From contig DATKPK010000119.1 in NCBI GenBank assembly GCA_035524095.1, positions 1 to 28,709 on the forward strand: a DNA stretch of 28,709 nucleotides. Direction: 5' to 3'. Below, in pieces: positions 1 through 8,389 of this stretch (positions within the stretch are counted from its first letter, which is position 1; each line of letters opens with the position of its first letter). The notes under the pieces were generated by a model. The model did not search any database and was not told the DNA's origin. It was given only the letters and a program-made list of their open reading frames with translations. The DNA comes from DATJUF01 sp035524095 (GTDB lineage: Bacteria; Desulfobacterota; Binatia; Binatales; Binataceae). The position numbers and the translations under genes were made by a program.

Positions 1-1243
1 TCGGCGTGGCTACCGGGGGACGGCTCAAGTCGGAGGCGGGATCAGGCGCGATAGTCGCGTGTTTCTCCTTGAGCACCAACGCCTTTGTTACATTGGCTTC
101 GCGCGAGGCCGGGATCATCGTGTGGAGGTCACCGAGGACGATATGCAGAAGGTCGTCGTTGGAACGATCAACCAGATCGCGGGCACCGCTAATTACGAAG
201 CTCAGATAGCCGGGATGGGTGACGCCGTTAGCATCGAAAATGCGACGCTTATTGAAGAGCCATTGAGTGGTACTACCGATGAAGCCGGTGAAGGGAGAAT
301 CGGTGACCTCCCGGTCGAGCCACAGATGGGCGCAGATGATCGGCGAAGTCTGCAAGTTGGCGAGCGGGGCAAAAAACGGATCGGTGATGGGGCCTTCCGG
401 TAACAGTTTGAGAAGGCGGTCGGGCGGCACTGCGAGAACGAAGTTGGCTGCTTGGAGCCGGGTGCCATCGCGGAGGCGCGCAGCGACAATCTGACCATCC
501 TCGAACTCCAGTGCTTCGACAATCGAGCGGCAGGCGACGACGCCGTCGGCTTTTTCGATAATCGTGGTGGCGGCGGGGCAATAGAGATCGCTGAGTCCGA
601 CTTTGGAATACAGGAACGCAGAATCCGAGCGGCGAGCGAAAAAAGCGCGTTCGAGGACGGCAGCGAACAAGCCTGCGGAAGCGAGTTGTGGATCCTCATT
701 GAGGGTCGCGATCGCGATCGGATACCAGAAGCATCGGCGGGCGCGCTCACCCTGCCCCAGTTCGTCCATTAGTGCGACAACAGTCATCTTACGGAGCTTC
801 TGCGGGTCGCGCTTCCAGAGGCGCCGCAGGCGGAGTCCAGCGGTCATCGCGCGCAGGCGCTCGCCGATCGTCAGATGACGATAGCCAAGAATCGCAGCGC
901 TCATGTGCAGCGGCCCGGGGAGACGTGCGGTCTTGACGACAGCACTGCGGCCGGGGCCGTCGAGCATTTCGATGGCAAGATCGGGATGGACGATCAGTCG
1001 ATCACGGGTCCCGAGACGATCCAGAAACGCGAGGGTTTCGCGATAACAGCCCATCATGACGTGCTGGCCGTTGTCGACGAAATCACCGCTATCGTCGTCG
1101 ATGAACGAATAGGCGCGGCCGCCGAGGGCGGGCTTGCTCTCGAGCAGTGCGACGCGGAAGCCAGCGTCGGCGAGGGCTACACCAGCGCTGAGGCCAGCCA
1201 AGCCACCACCTACGACAGCAACATCCCTCCCCTCGACCGCCAT
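1..1243 (-). CDS. hpnE: Squalene-associated FAD-dependent desaturase HpnE (3' end cut by window)
   Basis: In the known HpnCDE route this FAD enzyme reduces hydroxysqualene to squalene, the last step before cyclisation. The ATG at 1243 opens MAVEGRDVAVVGGG, a Rossmann FAD-binding start with GGGLAGLSAG at about residues 12-21, followed by ESKPALGGRA and then DNGQHVMMGCYRET, both typical of the amine-oxidase/phytoene-desaturase fold. About 414 codons are present and the frame is still open at base 1. The C-terminal block that contacts FAD in this family (a GDW-type motif near the end) is not in the window, so probably 50-70 residues are missing. The start lies 4 bases after the hpnD stop, so the two are almost certainly co-translated. 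A generic carotenoid-type desaturase is the alternative, but the place right after hpnC and hpnD makes HpnE much more likely. Confidence 0.93.
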   Translation of the reverse strand, partial: MAVEGRDVAVVGGGLAGLSAGVALADAGFRVALLESKPALGGRAYSFIDDDSGDFVDNGQHVMMGCYRETLAFLDRLGTRDRLIVHPDLAIEMLDGPGRSAVVKTARLPGPLHMSAAILGYRHLTIGERLRAMTAGLRLRRLWKRDPQKLRKMTVVALMDELGQGERARRCFWYPIAIATLNEDPQLASAGLFAAVLERAFFARRSDSAFLYSKVGLSDLYCPAATTIIEKADGVVACRSIVEALEFEDGQIVAARLRDGTRLQAANFVLAVPPDRLLKLLPEGPITDPFFAPLANLQTSPIICAHLWLDREVTDSPFTGFIGSTTQWLFNKRRIFDANGVTHPGYLSFVISGARDLVDRSNDDLLHIVLGDLHTMIPASREANVTKALVLKEKHATIAPDPASDLSRPPVATP

Positions 1244-1247
1244 CGCG

Positions 1248-2153
1248 TCAGCCGCCAAGGCCGAGCCGCGCGCCTGCCCATGCGCGGCCTACGAGATAGA
1301 GCTTGTAGGGAGCGGAGAGACTGATGCGCTGATCCAGCACGCGGAAACTGGCCCGTGCGATTCGCTCAAGAAGAGCAGCATAGATAAGCCGCATACCTTC
1401 GGCGGCAAGGAGGGTAGCGCGGTCTTCGGGCGCAAGAGCGTCGGCAGCCTCGCGATAGAAGCCGCGAGCGCGATCGGCTTCGAATTCCATCAGCGCGATG
1501 AAGCGAGAGCTATAGATCCCGCGCAGGATCTCGTCCTCGGTGACCTGGAAACGCGCGAGGTCTTCGAGGGGAAGATAGATGCGCCGGCGAGCGGCGTCCT
1601 CACTGACGTCACGAATAATGTTGGTAAGTTGAAAGGCCAGCCCGAGGCGTTCGGCGTAGAGGTGCGCGGAAGGATCGCCATAGCCGAAGATCTCGATGCA
1701 GATGAGGCCGACGGCGGAGGCAACGCGGTGACAATAGAGTTCGAGTTCGCGAAAGGTGGCGTAGCGGGTGCGCGAGAGATCCATCTCGACGCCGTCGATG
1801 ACTTCCTCAAAATGCCGGCGCGGGATAGGAAAGCGACGGACGGCTTCGGCCAGCGCGCGCGATATGGGACGGGTCGGTGAGCCGCCATAAACGTTGTGCA
1901 ACTCCTTGCGCCACAGGGCAAGCATCGCCGAGGCGTCTTTGATGCCGCTATCGTCCGCGATGTCGTCAATGAAGCGGCAAAAGGCGTAGACAGCGTAGAG
2001 AGCCTGGCGGCGGCCGGAGCCGAGCAGCATAAAAGCGTAATAGAAATTGGACGAGGAACGGCGGGTAATTTCCGCGCAGCGGGCGTAGTCCTCCGCCAAG
2101 GTGCCGTCGGGGGCACCAGCGGAGGTTAGAGCTTCAGACCCGAACGCGTCCAC
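1248..2153 (-). CDS. hpnD: Presqualene diphosphate synthase HpnD
   Basis: Joins two farnesyl diphosphates head to head to give presqualene diphosphate, the first committed step to squalene in the three-enzyme bacterial route. It is a trans-isoprenyl (squalene/phytoene synthase) fold protein. The first aspartate-rich motif reads FIDDIADD at about residues 61-68 and the second reads NIIRDVSED at about 178-186, followed by RRRIYLP. I chose the GTG at 2153 (301 residues) because similarity to the family begins soon after it, at LAEDYARCAEIT, and because it overlaps the hpnC end by only 20 bases. The frame stays open to a GTG at 2264, but that start would overlap hpnC by 131 bases. HpnC and HpnD are paralogues; this one carries the IIRDVSEDA signature I associate with HpnD. 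Confidence 0.9.
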   Translation of the reverse strand: MDAFGSEALTSAGAPDGTLAEDYARCAEITRRSSSNFYYAFMLLGSGRRQALYAVYAFCRFIDDIADDSGIKDASAMLALWRKELHNVYGGSPTRPISRALAEAVRRFPIPRRHFEEVIDGVEMDLSRTRYATFRELELYCHRVASAVGLICIEIFGYGDPSAHLYAERLGLAFQLTNIIRDVSEDAARRRIYLPLEDLARFQVTEDEILRGIYSSRFIALMEFEADRARGFYREAADALAPEDRATLLAAEGMRLIYAALLERIARASFRVLDQRISLSAPYKLYLVGRAWAGARLGLGG

Positions 2154-3105
2154 GCAGCGAGTCCCATCCGAGCCGGGCGTACCCGAATTTGCCGAGGCGC
2201 GGTCGTTGGCGAAAGACGTCATAGTTGACGCGCGCAATGGCGCGCAGAATCGCGAGACCGCCACCGGCGAACATCAAAACGTCGCGCATGAGACGGCTAT
2301 CGACTGTGTAGGCCAAAGCCGAACCGCGCTCAAGCAGATCACGAGCGATACCGCATTCGTGGCGGAGCAAAGCTACGAAGCCGGGCGTGATATGGGAAGC
2401 GCGTAGGTCGGCAACGGTAACATCAAAGCGCTTAAGGTCGCGGCGAGGCAGGTAGACGCGATCTTTATTGAGGTCGATCGCGATGTCCTGCCAGAAATTT
2501 GCGAGCTGCAAGCCGGTACAAATCATATCGGATAAGCGCTGGCGTTCGGCATCGCGGTAGCCGAAGAGATAGAGCACCAGACGTCCGACCGGATTCGCCG
2601 AGTAGCGCGCGTAACCCAACAGATCATCGAGGGTGTCGAAGCCTTTGAAGTCCAAGTCGCTGCGGAAGGCGGTCAACAGGTCGGCGAAAGGCTCCCTAGG
2701 TATATTGTAGCGGCGAATAGTATCCGCCAGTGCGACGAACACCTGATGGCGCGGAGTTCCCGAGTAGGCCAAATCGAGCTGATGCTCCCATTCATCGAGC
2801 TTCACAGGATCGTGATCCTCGTCGGCAAAGTCGTCCGCGATGCGTGCGTAGGCGTAAATGGCGTGCATCGAGGGGCGCATCGCGCGCGGCATCAGCCATG
2901 ACGCGATGGTGAAATTTTCGTAATGGCTATGCGCGAGACGTGCACACCAGGCGTACGCGTCGGCGAGTGAGATCGTACCATAGTTGGAAGACCGGCCCGC
3001 GTTGAGCGTCGAGGCGAGCAACAGCCCACCGGACATCTGTGAGTGTTCAGCAGGCGAATCTAAATTGGCGGAGGACGCCAATGTTATGCTCCCAGCGGCT
3101 GGCAT
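2134..3105 (-). CDS. hpnC: Squalene synthase HpnC (hydroxysqualene synthase)
   Basis: In the HpnCDE pathway HpnC converts presqualene diphosphate to hydroxysqualene. This 323-residue squalene/phytoene synthase-fold protein has ARIADDFADE at about residues 87-96 as its first aspartate-rich site and LANFWQDIAIDLNKDRVYLP at about 201-220 as its second. FWQDI is typical of HpnC rather than HpnD. The ATG at 3105 overlaps the dxr stop by 22 bases. The first 45 or so residues, up to ISLADAYAWCARLA, look like a poorly conserved extension, and the ATG at residue 24 is an alternative start. It sits between dxr and hpnD on the same strand, with overlaps on both sides, which points to tight co-translation. 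Confidence 0.92.
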   Translation of the reverse strand: MPAAGSITLASSANLDSPAEHSQMSGGLLLASTLNAGRSSNYGTISLADAYAWCARLAHSHYENFTIASWLMPRAMRPSMHAIYAYARIADDFADEDHDPVKLDEWEHQLDLAYSGTPRHQVFVALADTIRRYNIPREPFADLLTAFRSDLDFKGFDTLDDLLGYARYSANPVGRLVLYLFGYRDAERQRLSDMICTGLQLANFWQDIAIDLNKDRVYLPRRDLKRFDVTVADLRASHITPGFVALLRHECGIARDLLERGSALAYTVDSRLMRDVLMFAGGGLAILRAIARVNYDVFRQRPRLGKFGYARLGWDSLRGRVRV

Positions 3106-4253
3106 CCGATTAGGCGGCGCGCGGCCGAGCGCGCCCAGCTATCGACTTCCAGCAGGTCTTCGAGTGAGCGCACCGGACGATTGTCGTGGCGTTCCATCAC
3201 GTCGGCAATATAGCGCGGAATGTCGATGAAGCGTGCATGGCCGGCGAGAAAGCCTGCGACCAACTCTTCGTTGGCAGCGTTGAGGCAGGCAGGCATCGTG
3301 CCGCCGTCCTTGAGCGCATCGTAGGCGAGGCTCAGACAGGGGAAGCGCTTCAGGTCGGGTTCCTCGAAGGTCAGGTTGGCGCAACCGAGCAGCGAGAGTG
3401 GTTTCAGATGATCGAGCGGCAAGCGGTCAGGATAGGCAAGCGCGAAGGCGACAGGAATTGCCATATCGGGCACGGCCATCTCGGCAATGACGGAGCCATC
3501 AATCATTTCAGCCATTGAATGAATAACGCTCTGCGGATGGATGACCACACCGATCTGGGCGGGTGTCAGATCGAACAGCCAACGCGCCTCGATAACTTCG
3601 AGGCCTTTATTCATAAGTGTAGCGGAATCAATCGTGATCTTGTGGCCCATCCGCCAGGTCGGATGGTTCAATGCGTCTTCGATGGTGATCGAGGCGAAGC
3701 GCGAGTGCGGCCATTCGCGAAAAGGTCCGCCCGAAGCCGTGAGGATGATGCGCTTCAAGGATTCGCGCGAACGGCCTTGCAGGCATTGAAAGATCGCGTT
3801 GTGCTCGCTATCAACCGGCAGCAGACGGACACCGTTTTCATGTATCGCACGAGTGATCAATTCGCCGGCGATGACCAGCACTTCTTTGTTGGCGAAGGCG
3901 ATGTCCTTGCCTGCCTTGATCGCGGCTAGCGTCGGCCGCAGGCCGAGCGCGCCGACTAACGCAGACATCACGAGGGTGGCATCAGGATGGGTGGCGACCG
4001 CGATGGCACCTTCCGCGCCGTGGAGAATAGAGGTGCTGTGAGTATCTATGCGGCGCGCGAGCTCGCAAGCGAGTTCCGAGTCGGCCACGGCGACCAATTC
4101 TGGCTGGAAGCGGCGCACCTGATCGGCGAGGAGCTCAAGGTTGCGACCTGCGGCCATCGCGACGACACGAAAGCGATCCGGAAAATGGCTGACAACGTCG
4201 AGAGTCGTAACGCCGACTGAACCGGTGGAACCAAGGATCGCGATCGGTTTCAT
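3084..4253 (-). CDS. dxr: 1-deoxy-D-xylulose-5-phosphate reductoisomerase
   Basis: Catalyses the NADPH-dependent rearrangement and reduction of DXP to MEP, the committed step of the non-mevalonate isoprenoid route. The 389-residue length is normal. The NADPH-binding loop GSTGSVG is at residues 8-14. Asp148 and Glu150 in VDSEHNAIFQ and Glu219 in NKGLEVIEA match the expected metal ligands. The active-site loop ASGGPFREW is at about 173-181, and GHKITIDSATLMNKG precedes the last ligand. The start is ATG at 4253, 16 bases after the shc stop. dxr usually sits with lipid or ribosome genes (ispC-cdsA-bamA type clusters). Its place inside the hopanoid genes suggests that precursor supply is co-regulated with hopanoid output. 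Confidence 0.97.
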   Translation of the reverse strand: MKPIAILGSTGSVGVTTLDVVSHFPDRFRVVAMAAGRNLELLADQVRRFQPELVAVADSELACELARRIDTHSTSILHGAEGAIAVATHPDATLVMSALVGALGLRPTLAAIKAGKDIAFANKEVLVIAGELITRAIHENGVRLLPVDSEHNAIFQCLQGRSRESLKRIILTASGGPFREWPHSRFASITIEDALNHPTWRMGHKITIDSATLMNKGLEVIEARWLFDLTPAQIGVVIHPQSVIHSMAEMIDGSVIAEMAVPDMAIPVAFALAYPDRLPLDHLKPLSLLGCANLTFEEPDLKRFPCLSLAYDALKDGGTMPACLNAANEELVAGFLAGHARFIDIPRYIADVMERHDNRPVRSLEDLLEVDSWARSAARRLIGCQPLGA

Positions 4254-4269
4254 GGCAGCCGCGAGTCCA

Positions 4270-6237
4270 TCAATTGGGCGACGCTTGAGCCATGCGCTGG
4301 CGGAAACGACCGAGCGCCATCAGCGGGAAGTAATGCGCGTACAGGTGGTAGCGCAGATAGAAGTGATTGGGGAAGCCGGTCCCGGTGAATTCCAGGTCTT
4401 CCCAGCGGCCATCGTCATTCTGACGTTCAAGCAGCCATGAGACACCACGCATCACGTTGGAGCTGAGACCGTCCTCGCCCGCGAGCAAACCGATCAAGGC
4501 CCAAGCGGTCTGTGAGGGCGTGCTGTTGCCCTTGCCTTTCAGCTCCGGGTCACTGTCGCTAAGGCAGCTCTCGCCCCATCCGCCGTCGCGATTCTGCACC
4601 AGCTTGAGCCACTGGACAGCGTGTTTGATCCAATCTTGATTGAGGTCCGTGCCAATCGCACGCAGGCCGGAAAGGGCCGAGAAGGTACCGTAAATGTAGC
4701 TGACGCCCCAGCGACCCCACCATGAGCCGTCGATCTTCTGATCTCGTTTGAGCCAAGCGATCGCGCGCTCCGCTACCGGATGGCTGGTGTTGTAACCGAC
4801 CGCAGCCATCATCTCGAGTACGCGGCCGGTCAGATCGGCGCAATCGGGGTCGGTGGAAGCTTCGACATCGGCGAAGGGCGCGTGATTAAGCCATCGGGAA
4901 TCGTTATCCACGTCGAAGGCGGCAAAGCCTCCGCTCTTGCCTTGCATGCCCATCACCCAGTTCGCACCAAGGCGAAGGGCACGTTCACGGGCGGCCGCGT
5001 CGTCATGCTGAGCGGCGGCGAGGACCATCAGGATAACGGCGGAATCATCGACGTCGGGGAACCAATCGTTGTAGAACTCGAAGGCCCATCCGCCGGGTTC
5101 TAGGTTGGGACGCTTAACCGACCAATCGCCCTTTTTGAAAATTTGATGGTCGATAAGCCATTTAGCAGAATCGCGGAGCGACGGATGATCGCCGGGGATA
5201 CCGGAGTCAAGCAGAGCCTTAGCAGCCAGGGCCGTATCCCAATTGGGCGAGACGCAGGGCTGATAAAGGATATCATCACCCTGATCCCATTCCAGTTCTT
5301 TAACCGCCTCGAGTGCCTTGGCGATGACCGGATGATCGTTGCGATAGCCAAGTCCTTTGAGCGCCATCGTGCTGAGCAGATAGGCGGGCTGGATACCGCC
5401 CCACGAGCCGTTAGCGTCTTGATGATCGACCAGATAGGCCTCGGCGCGACGGATGGCTCGTGCACGCAATTTCTTGAGATGGAGACGGTTATAACCGCGC
5501 AGGATTTTGTCGGCGGCAAGCAGAAGATTGCGCAGGGAGAAAAGATGAGAGCCGCGCTTCGCAGGAAATTTGGTGAAATGCGGCGGCTCGATATAGAGCT
5601 CGAGGACGCCATCGCGCCAGTCGGTTTCGACAATCGGCTTGGCGGCCTGAAGGAGCATCAGGGCGAAGAGAGTCGAGCGCGCCCATGACGACAGCTCGTA
5701 CATATTGACCGGAAACCATTGCGGCAGAAGCGTAATTTCGACCGGCATGGCGGGGGCGGCATGCCATGGCACCTGATTCATCGCGGCCAGGTAAAAGCGG
5801 GCGAGCGTACCGGAATTGGCAATACCGCCGCGGGCGAGAATCCAGCGGCGCGCCTGCATCATCGGCTCATCGCCTGCGCGCATCCCGGTCAGCTTAAGGG
5901 CGAAATAGGCAGTGATGGACGTCGAGAGATGTCCCTCGCCGCCAGGAAAAAGCGTCCAGCTACCGTCGGTCTGCTGGGTGTCGAGAATCAGGCGTTTTAG
6001 TTTTGCGTCGAGCGCCGGGTCAGGTTCAAGCTCCATGAAGCGGCGGAAGATGATGTACTCGGCGTTCATTTCGGCGTTAGCTTCGAGCGCCGCTTGCCAG
6101 TAACCCTCGTGATGTTGCTGTGCGATCAGAGACTGCTGGGAGCAGCGGATCACATAATCGAGCTTCGCGCCGAATTCTTCACGCGGGGCAAAGGCCGAAG
6201 CCGTGTTGCCATTGGTCATTTCAGAGACTTGATCCAT
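4270..6237 (-). CDS. shc: Squalene-hopene cyclase
   Basis: Cyclises squalene to hop-22(29)-ene/hopanol at the membrane. Typical full length (655 residues from the ATG at 6237). The catalytic acid motif reads PDVDDSAV, at about residues 394-401 from this start; the usual form is DxDDTA, so Ser replaces Thr after the aspartates while the catalytic Asp is kept. Several QW repeats are visible, including HQDANGSWGG, QKIDGSWWGRWG, QNRDGGWGE and QNDDGRWED, and the C-terminal STPSQTAWAL block is intact. In-frame TTG at 6258 and ATG at 6219 are alternative starts. I preferred 6237 because AGGTGAG lies just before it, although the spacing is tight. The gene is 57 bases after the dehydrogenase stop and 16 bases before dxr. 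Confidence 0.97.
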   Translation of the reverse strand: MDQVSEMTNGNTASAFAPREEFGAKLDYVIRCSQQSLIAQQHHEGYWQAALEANAEMNAEYIIFRRFMELEPDPALDAKLKRLILDTQQTDGSWTLFPGGEGHLSTSITAYFALKLTGMRAGDEPMMQARRWILARGGIANSGTLARFYLAAMNQVPWHAAPAMPVEITLLPQWFPVNMYELSSWARSTLFALMLLQAAKPIVETDWRDGVLELYIEPPHFTKFPAKRGSHLFSLRNLLLAADKILRGYNRLHLKKLRARAIRRAEAYLVDHQDANGSWGGIQPAYLLSTMALKGLGYRNDHPVIAKALEAVKELEWDQGDDILYQPCVSPNWDTALAAKALLDSGIPGDHPSLRDSAKWLIDHQIFKKGDWSVKRPNLEPGGWAFEFYNDWFPDVDDSAVILMVLAAAQHDDAAARERALRLGANWVMGMQGKSGGFAAFDVDNDSRWLNHAPFADVEASTDPDCADLTGRVLEMMAAVGYNTSHPVAERAIAWLKRDQKIDGSWWGRWGVSYIYGTFSALSGLRAIGTDLNQDWIKHAVQWLKLVQNRDGGWGESCLSDSDPELKGKGNSTPSQTAWALIGLLAGEDGLSSNVMRGVSWLLERQNDDGRWEDLEFTGTGFPNHFYLRYHLYAHYFPLMALGRFRQRMAQASPN

Positions 6238-6294
6238 TCTCACCTGTTGCGAAATCAATGGGCGCTCGAATAAGGGCGCCGAATGCCTTGCGGG

Positions 6295-7389
6295 TTATGG
6301 AATCACCGCGCATTTGAGGGCATATCCCTGTTCGAGCAGGGTAAATACTTGAGCAAGTTCGCTGAGAGGGCGGCGGGCATTGATAATGCGCCCAGCGCCC
6401 AAGACACGATCGGAAAGAAGTTCGCGGGCATGGCGCACGTCACGCGGCCGGAAATGGAACGGCGCGAGCAGGGTCAGGTTGTCGTAGTGCATGCGGCGGG
6501 TATCGACGCTAAGCGCGGTTCCGGCCGGGCATCCACCGAAGAATACAACTCGCCCGCCGCGACGCACACGTGTGAAGGCGTCCCGCCATCCGGCGATATG
6601 ACCGGTGCATTCGATGACGAGATCCGGACCGTGACCATCATTGAGTCTGGCGACGGCAGCTTCGGCATCAACGGCCGCGGCATCGATCACAAGATCAGCG
6701 CCGAGTTCTCCCGCACAACGCAGACGACCGGCACCACGCCCAGCGACGACTACTTCACGAATCCCCGTGGCTTTGAGCATCAGTAGATGCAGGAGACCAA
6801 AGGCACCGGCACCAATGATCAATACAGTCTCAAAAGATTGAGGCTGGGACGTTTCATGGGCGTGAACAACACAGGCCAGCGGCTCGAGCAGCGCAGCTTC
6901 CTCGAAGGGAAGGTGATCAGGTTTAAGAAACATATTGTGCGCGACGACATGATCGGGAACGAGCAAGTAGTCGGCGTAGGCGCCCATCACCATACGATCC
7001 ATGGATTGAGCACAGAGATTTTCCTGGCCGCGATGACAAAAGAAACAATCACCGCAGGGCGCGGTCGGGGCAGCCATAATCGCATTGCCGGGCTTGAAGC
7101 CTTGGACGCCATCGCCGATTTCTTCAATCACGCCGGAAAACTCGTGCCCGAAAGGCGTCGGCAAACGCCACATCGGATGGCCCCGATGAAAGGTTTTCAG
7201 ATCGGTTCCGCAGCTCAGCGCGCATACGACTTTGATCAAGACCTCGCCCGGGCCTGGATGCGGGGGAGCGAAGGCCCGCAACTCGAGGCGGCCGGGTTCG
7301 AGCAGCATCGCTTGCCGCCCGTGGAGTGACGGGTTATCCGGCACGGCCTGCGAAGGCGTGACGCCGCGAGGAGCGGAGGCAGCGTTCAT
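6295..7389 (-). CDS. Zinc-dependent medium-chain dehydrogenase embedded in hopanoid operon
   Basis: A 364-residue medium-chain dehydrogenase/reductase related to sorbitol and threonine dehydrogenases. Catalytic-zinc residues are present: Cys60 in SCGTD, His82-Glu83 in FGHEF, and Glu169 in LLEPLA. The structural-zinc lobe is complete, with Cys112, 115, 118 and 126 in PCGDCFFCHRGQENLC. The Rossmann loop GAGAFG is at about 193-198. The family oxidises alcohols or polyols with NAD(P); the substrate here cannot be read from sequence. Its ATG at 7389 overlaps the ispA stop in an ATGA arrangement, so translation is coupled, and shc follows after 57 bases. The context argues for a role in isoprenoid or hopanoid metabolism, for example oxidising a side-chain or prenyl alcohol, but that is inference only. 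Confidence 0.88.
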   Translation of the reverse strand: MNAASAPRGVTPSQAVPDNPSLHGRQAMLLEPGRLELRAFAPPHPGPGEVLIKVVCALSCGTDLKTFHRGHPMWRLPTPFGHEFSGVIEEIGDGVQGFKPGNAIMAAPTAPCGDCFFCHRGQENLCAQSMDRMVMGAYADYLLVPDHVVAHNMFLKPDHLPFEEAALLEPLACVVHAHETSQPQSFETVLIIGAGAFGLLHLLMLKATGIREVVVAGRGAGRLRCAGELGADLVIDAAAVDAEAAVARLNDGHGPDLVIECTGHIAGWRDAFTRVRRGGRVVFFGGCPAGTALSVDTRRMHYDNLTLLAPFHFRPRDVRHARELLSDRVLGAGRIINARRPLSELAQVFTLLEQGYALKCAVIP

Positions 7390-8357
7390 AGCTGACGCTC
7401 GACGGCATAGCTGGCGAGTGCCCGCAGTGGTTCGGCACGGCGATCGAAGCTTGCGAGGGCATCAAGCGCCCGCGCAGCCAAATCGCGAGCCATCGCACGC
7501 GAGCCTTCAACCCCGATCAATGAGGGATAGGTCGCCTTGCCACGCGCCTGGTCCTTTTGCGTGCGCTTGCCGATCTGCTCCGCAGAAGCTTCGACGTCCA
7601 GAAGGTCGTCAGCGACCTGGAAGGCGAGACCGAGCTTGCGAGCATACTCGCGCAAGGCCGAAATTTGCGCCTGGACTGCACCGCCGAGGCGAGCACCACC
7701 GCAGACTGAAGCAACAAACAGGGCGCCGGTCTTTTTGCCGTGCAGGACTTCAAGCTCGCTGAGCGTCAAATCGCGGCCTTCACCAAGAAGATCAATGACC
7801 TGTCCACCGACCATCCCAGCCGAACCGGCGGCGTCGGCAAGTTCGGCAACAGTTTCGATCAGGGCGGAGGCGGGCACGCGAGCCGAGAGAGAGTTACGCG
7901 CCAGGACCTTGAAGGCATCGGTCAAGAGTCCATCGCCGGCCAAAGTTGCGATCGCCTCACCGTAAACCTTGTGGTTGGTTAGGCGGCCGCGGCGCAAGTC
8001 ATCGTCGTCCATACAGGGCAAGTCGTCGTGGATCAGCGAATAAGTATGAATCATCTCGACGGCACAGCCGAAGCTGAGCGCGGCTTCGAGCGAGCCACCG
8101 ACTGACTCGCAAGCGGCAAGGGCCAAGATCGGACGCAAACGTTTGCCGCCAGCCAGCAAACTGTAGCGCATCGCCTCGAACAGACGGCTTGAGGGACCTT
8201 CGGGCGCTGCCACGAGATACTGCAGTTCCCGCTCGACCAGCGCGGCGCGATCCTTGAGGTAGCGCTCCAAGACAAAATCGTCGGCGGTAGGTCGTGACGA
8301 GGATGCCGGGTAGGACGCGGGAGTGATCGCGCGTATCGAGGTGCTCTTGATGGCCAC
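7386..8357 (-). CDS. ispA: Polyprenyl (farnesyl) diphosphate synthase, IspA type
   Basis: Condenses isopentenyl diphosphate with DMAPP/GPP to make farnesyl (possibly geranylgeranyl) diphosphate, the substrate of HpnD. From the GTG at 8357 (323 residues), GGKRLRP is at about 70-76. The first aspartate-rich motif is DDLPCMDDDDLRRG at about 111-124, with the four-residue spacing of bacterial short-chain synthases. The second is FQVADDLLD at about 246-254, followed by GKRTQKDQARGKATYPSLIG. An in-frame TTG at 8420 inside hpnH is an alternative start. I prefer the GTG because homology begins around DFVLERYLKD and a GGGAG lies upstream, though about 12 bases away. Product chain length is not certain from motifs. 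Its TGA overlaps the next ATG. Confidence 0.93.
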   Translation of the reverse strand: MAIKSTSIRAITPASYPASSSRPTADDFVLERYLKDRAALVERELQYLVAAPEGPSSRLFEAMRYSLLAGGKRLRPILALAACESVGGSLEAALSFGCAVEMIHTYSLIHDDLPCMDDDDLRRGRLTNHKVYGEAIATLAGDGLLTDAFKVLARNSLSARVPASALIETVAELADAAGSAGMVGGQVIDLLGEGRDLTLSELEVLHGKKTGALFVASVCGGARLGGAVQAQISALREYARKLGLAFQVADDLLDVEASAEQIGKRTQKDQARGKATYPSLIGVEGSRAMARDLAARALDALASFDRRAEPLRALASYAVERQL

Positions 8358-8389
8358 GCCTTTATGCTGCTCCCATTTGGATGCGCGGA

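Noticed and set aside
1134..1880. 248-codon plus-strand open frame across the hpnE/hpnD junction
   Set aside because: Antisense to two well-supported genes and without recognisable domains; treated as a shadow frame.
2154..2264. Longer hpnD from GTG at 2264 or ATG at 2222
   Set aside because: It would overlap the conserved end of hpnC by 89-131 bases with no similarity to HpnD; the GTG at 2153 fits better.
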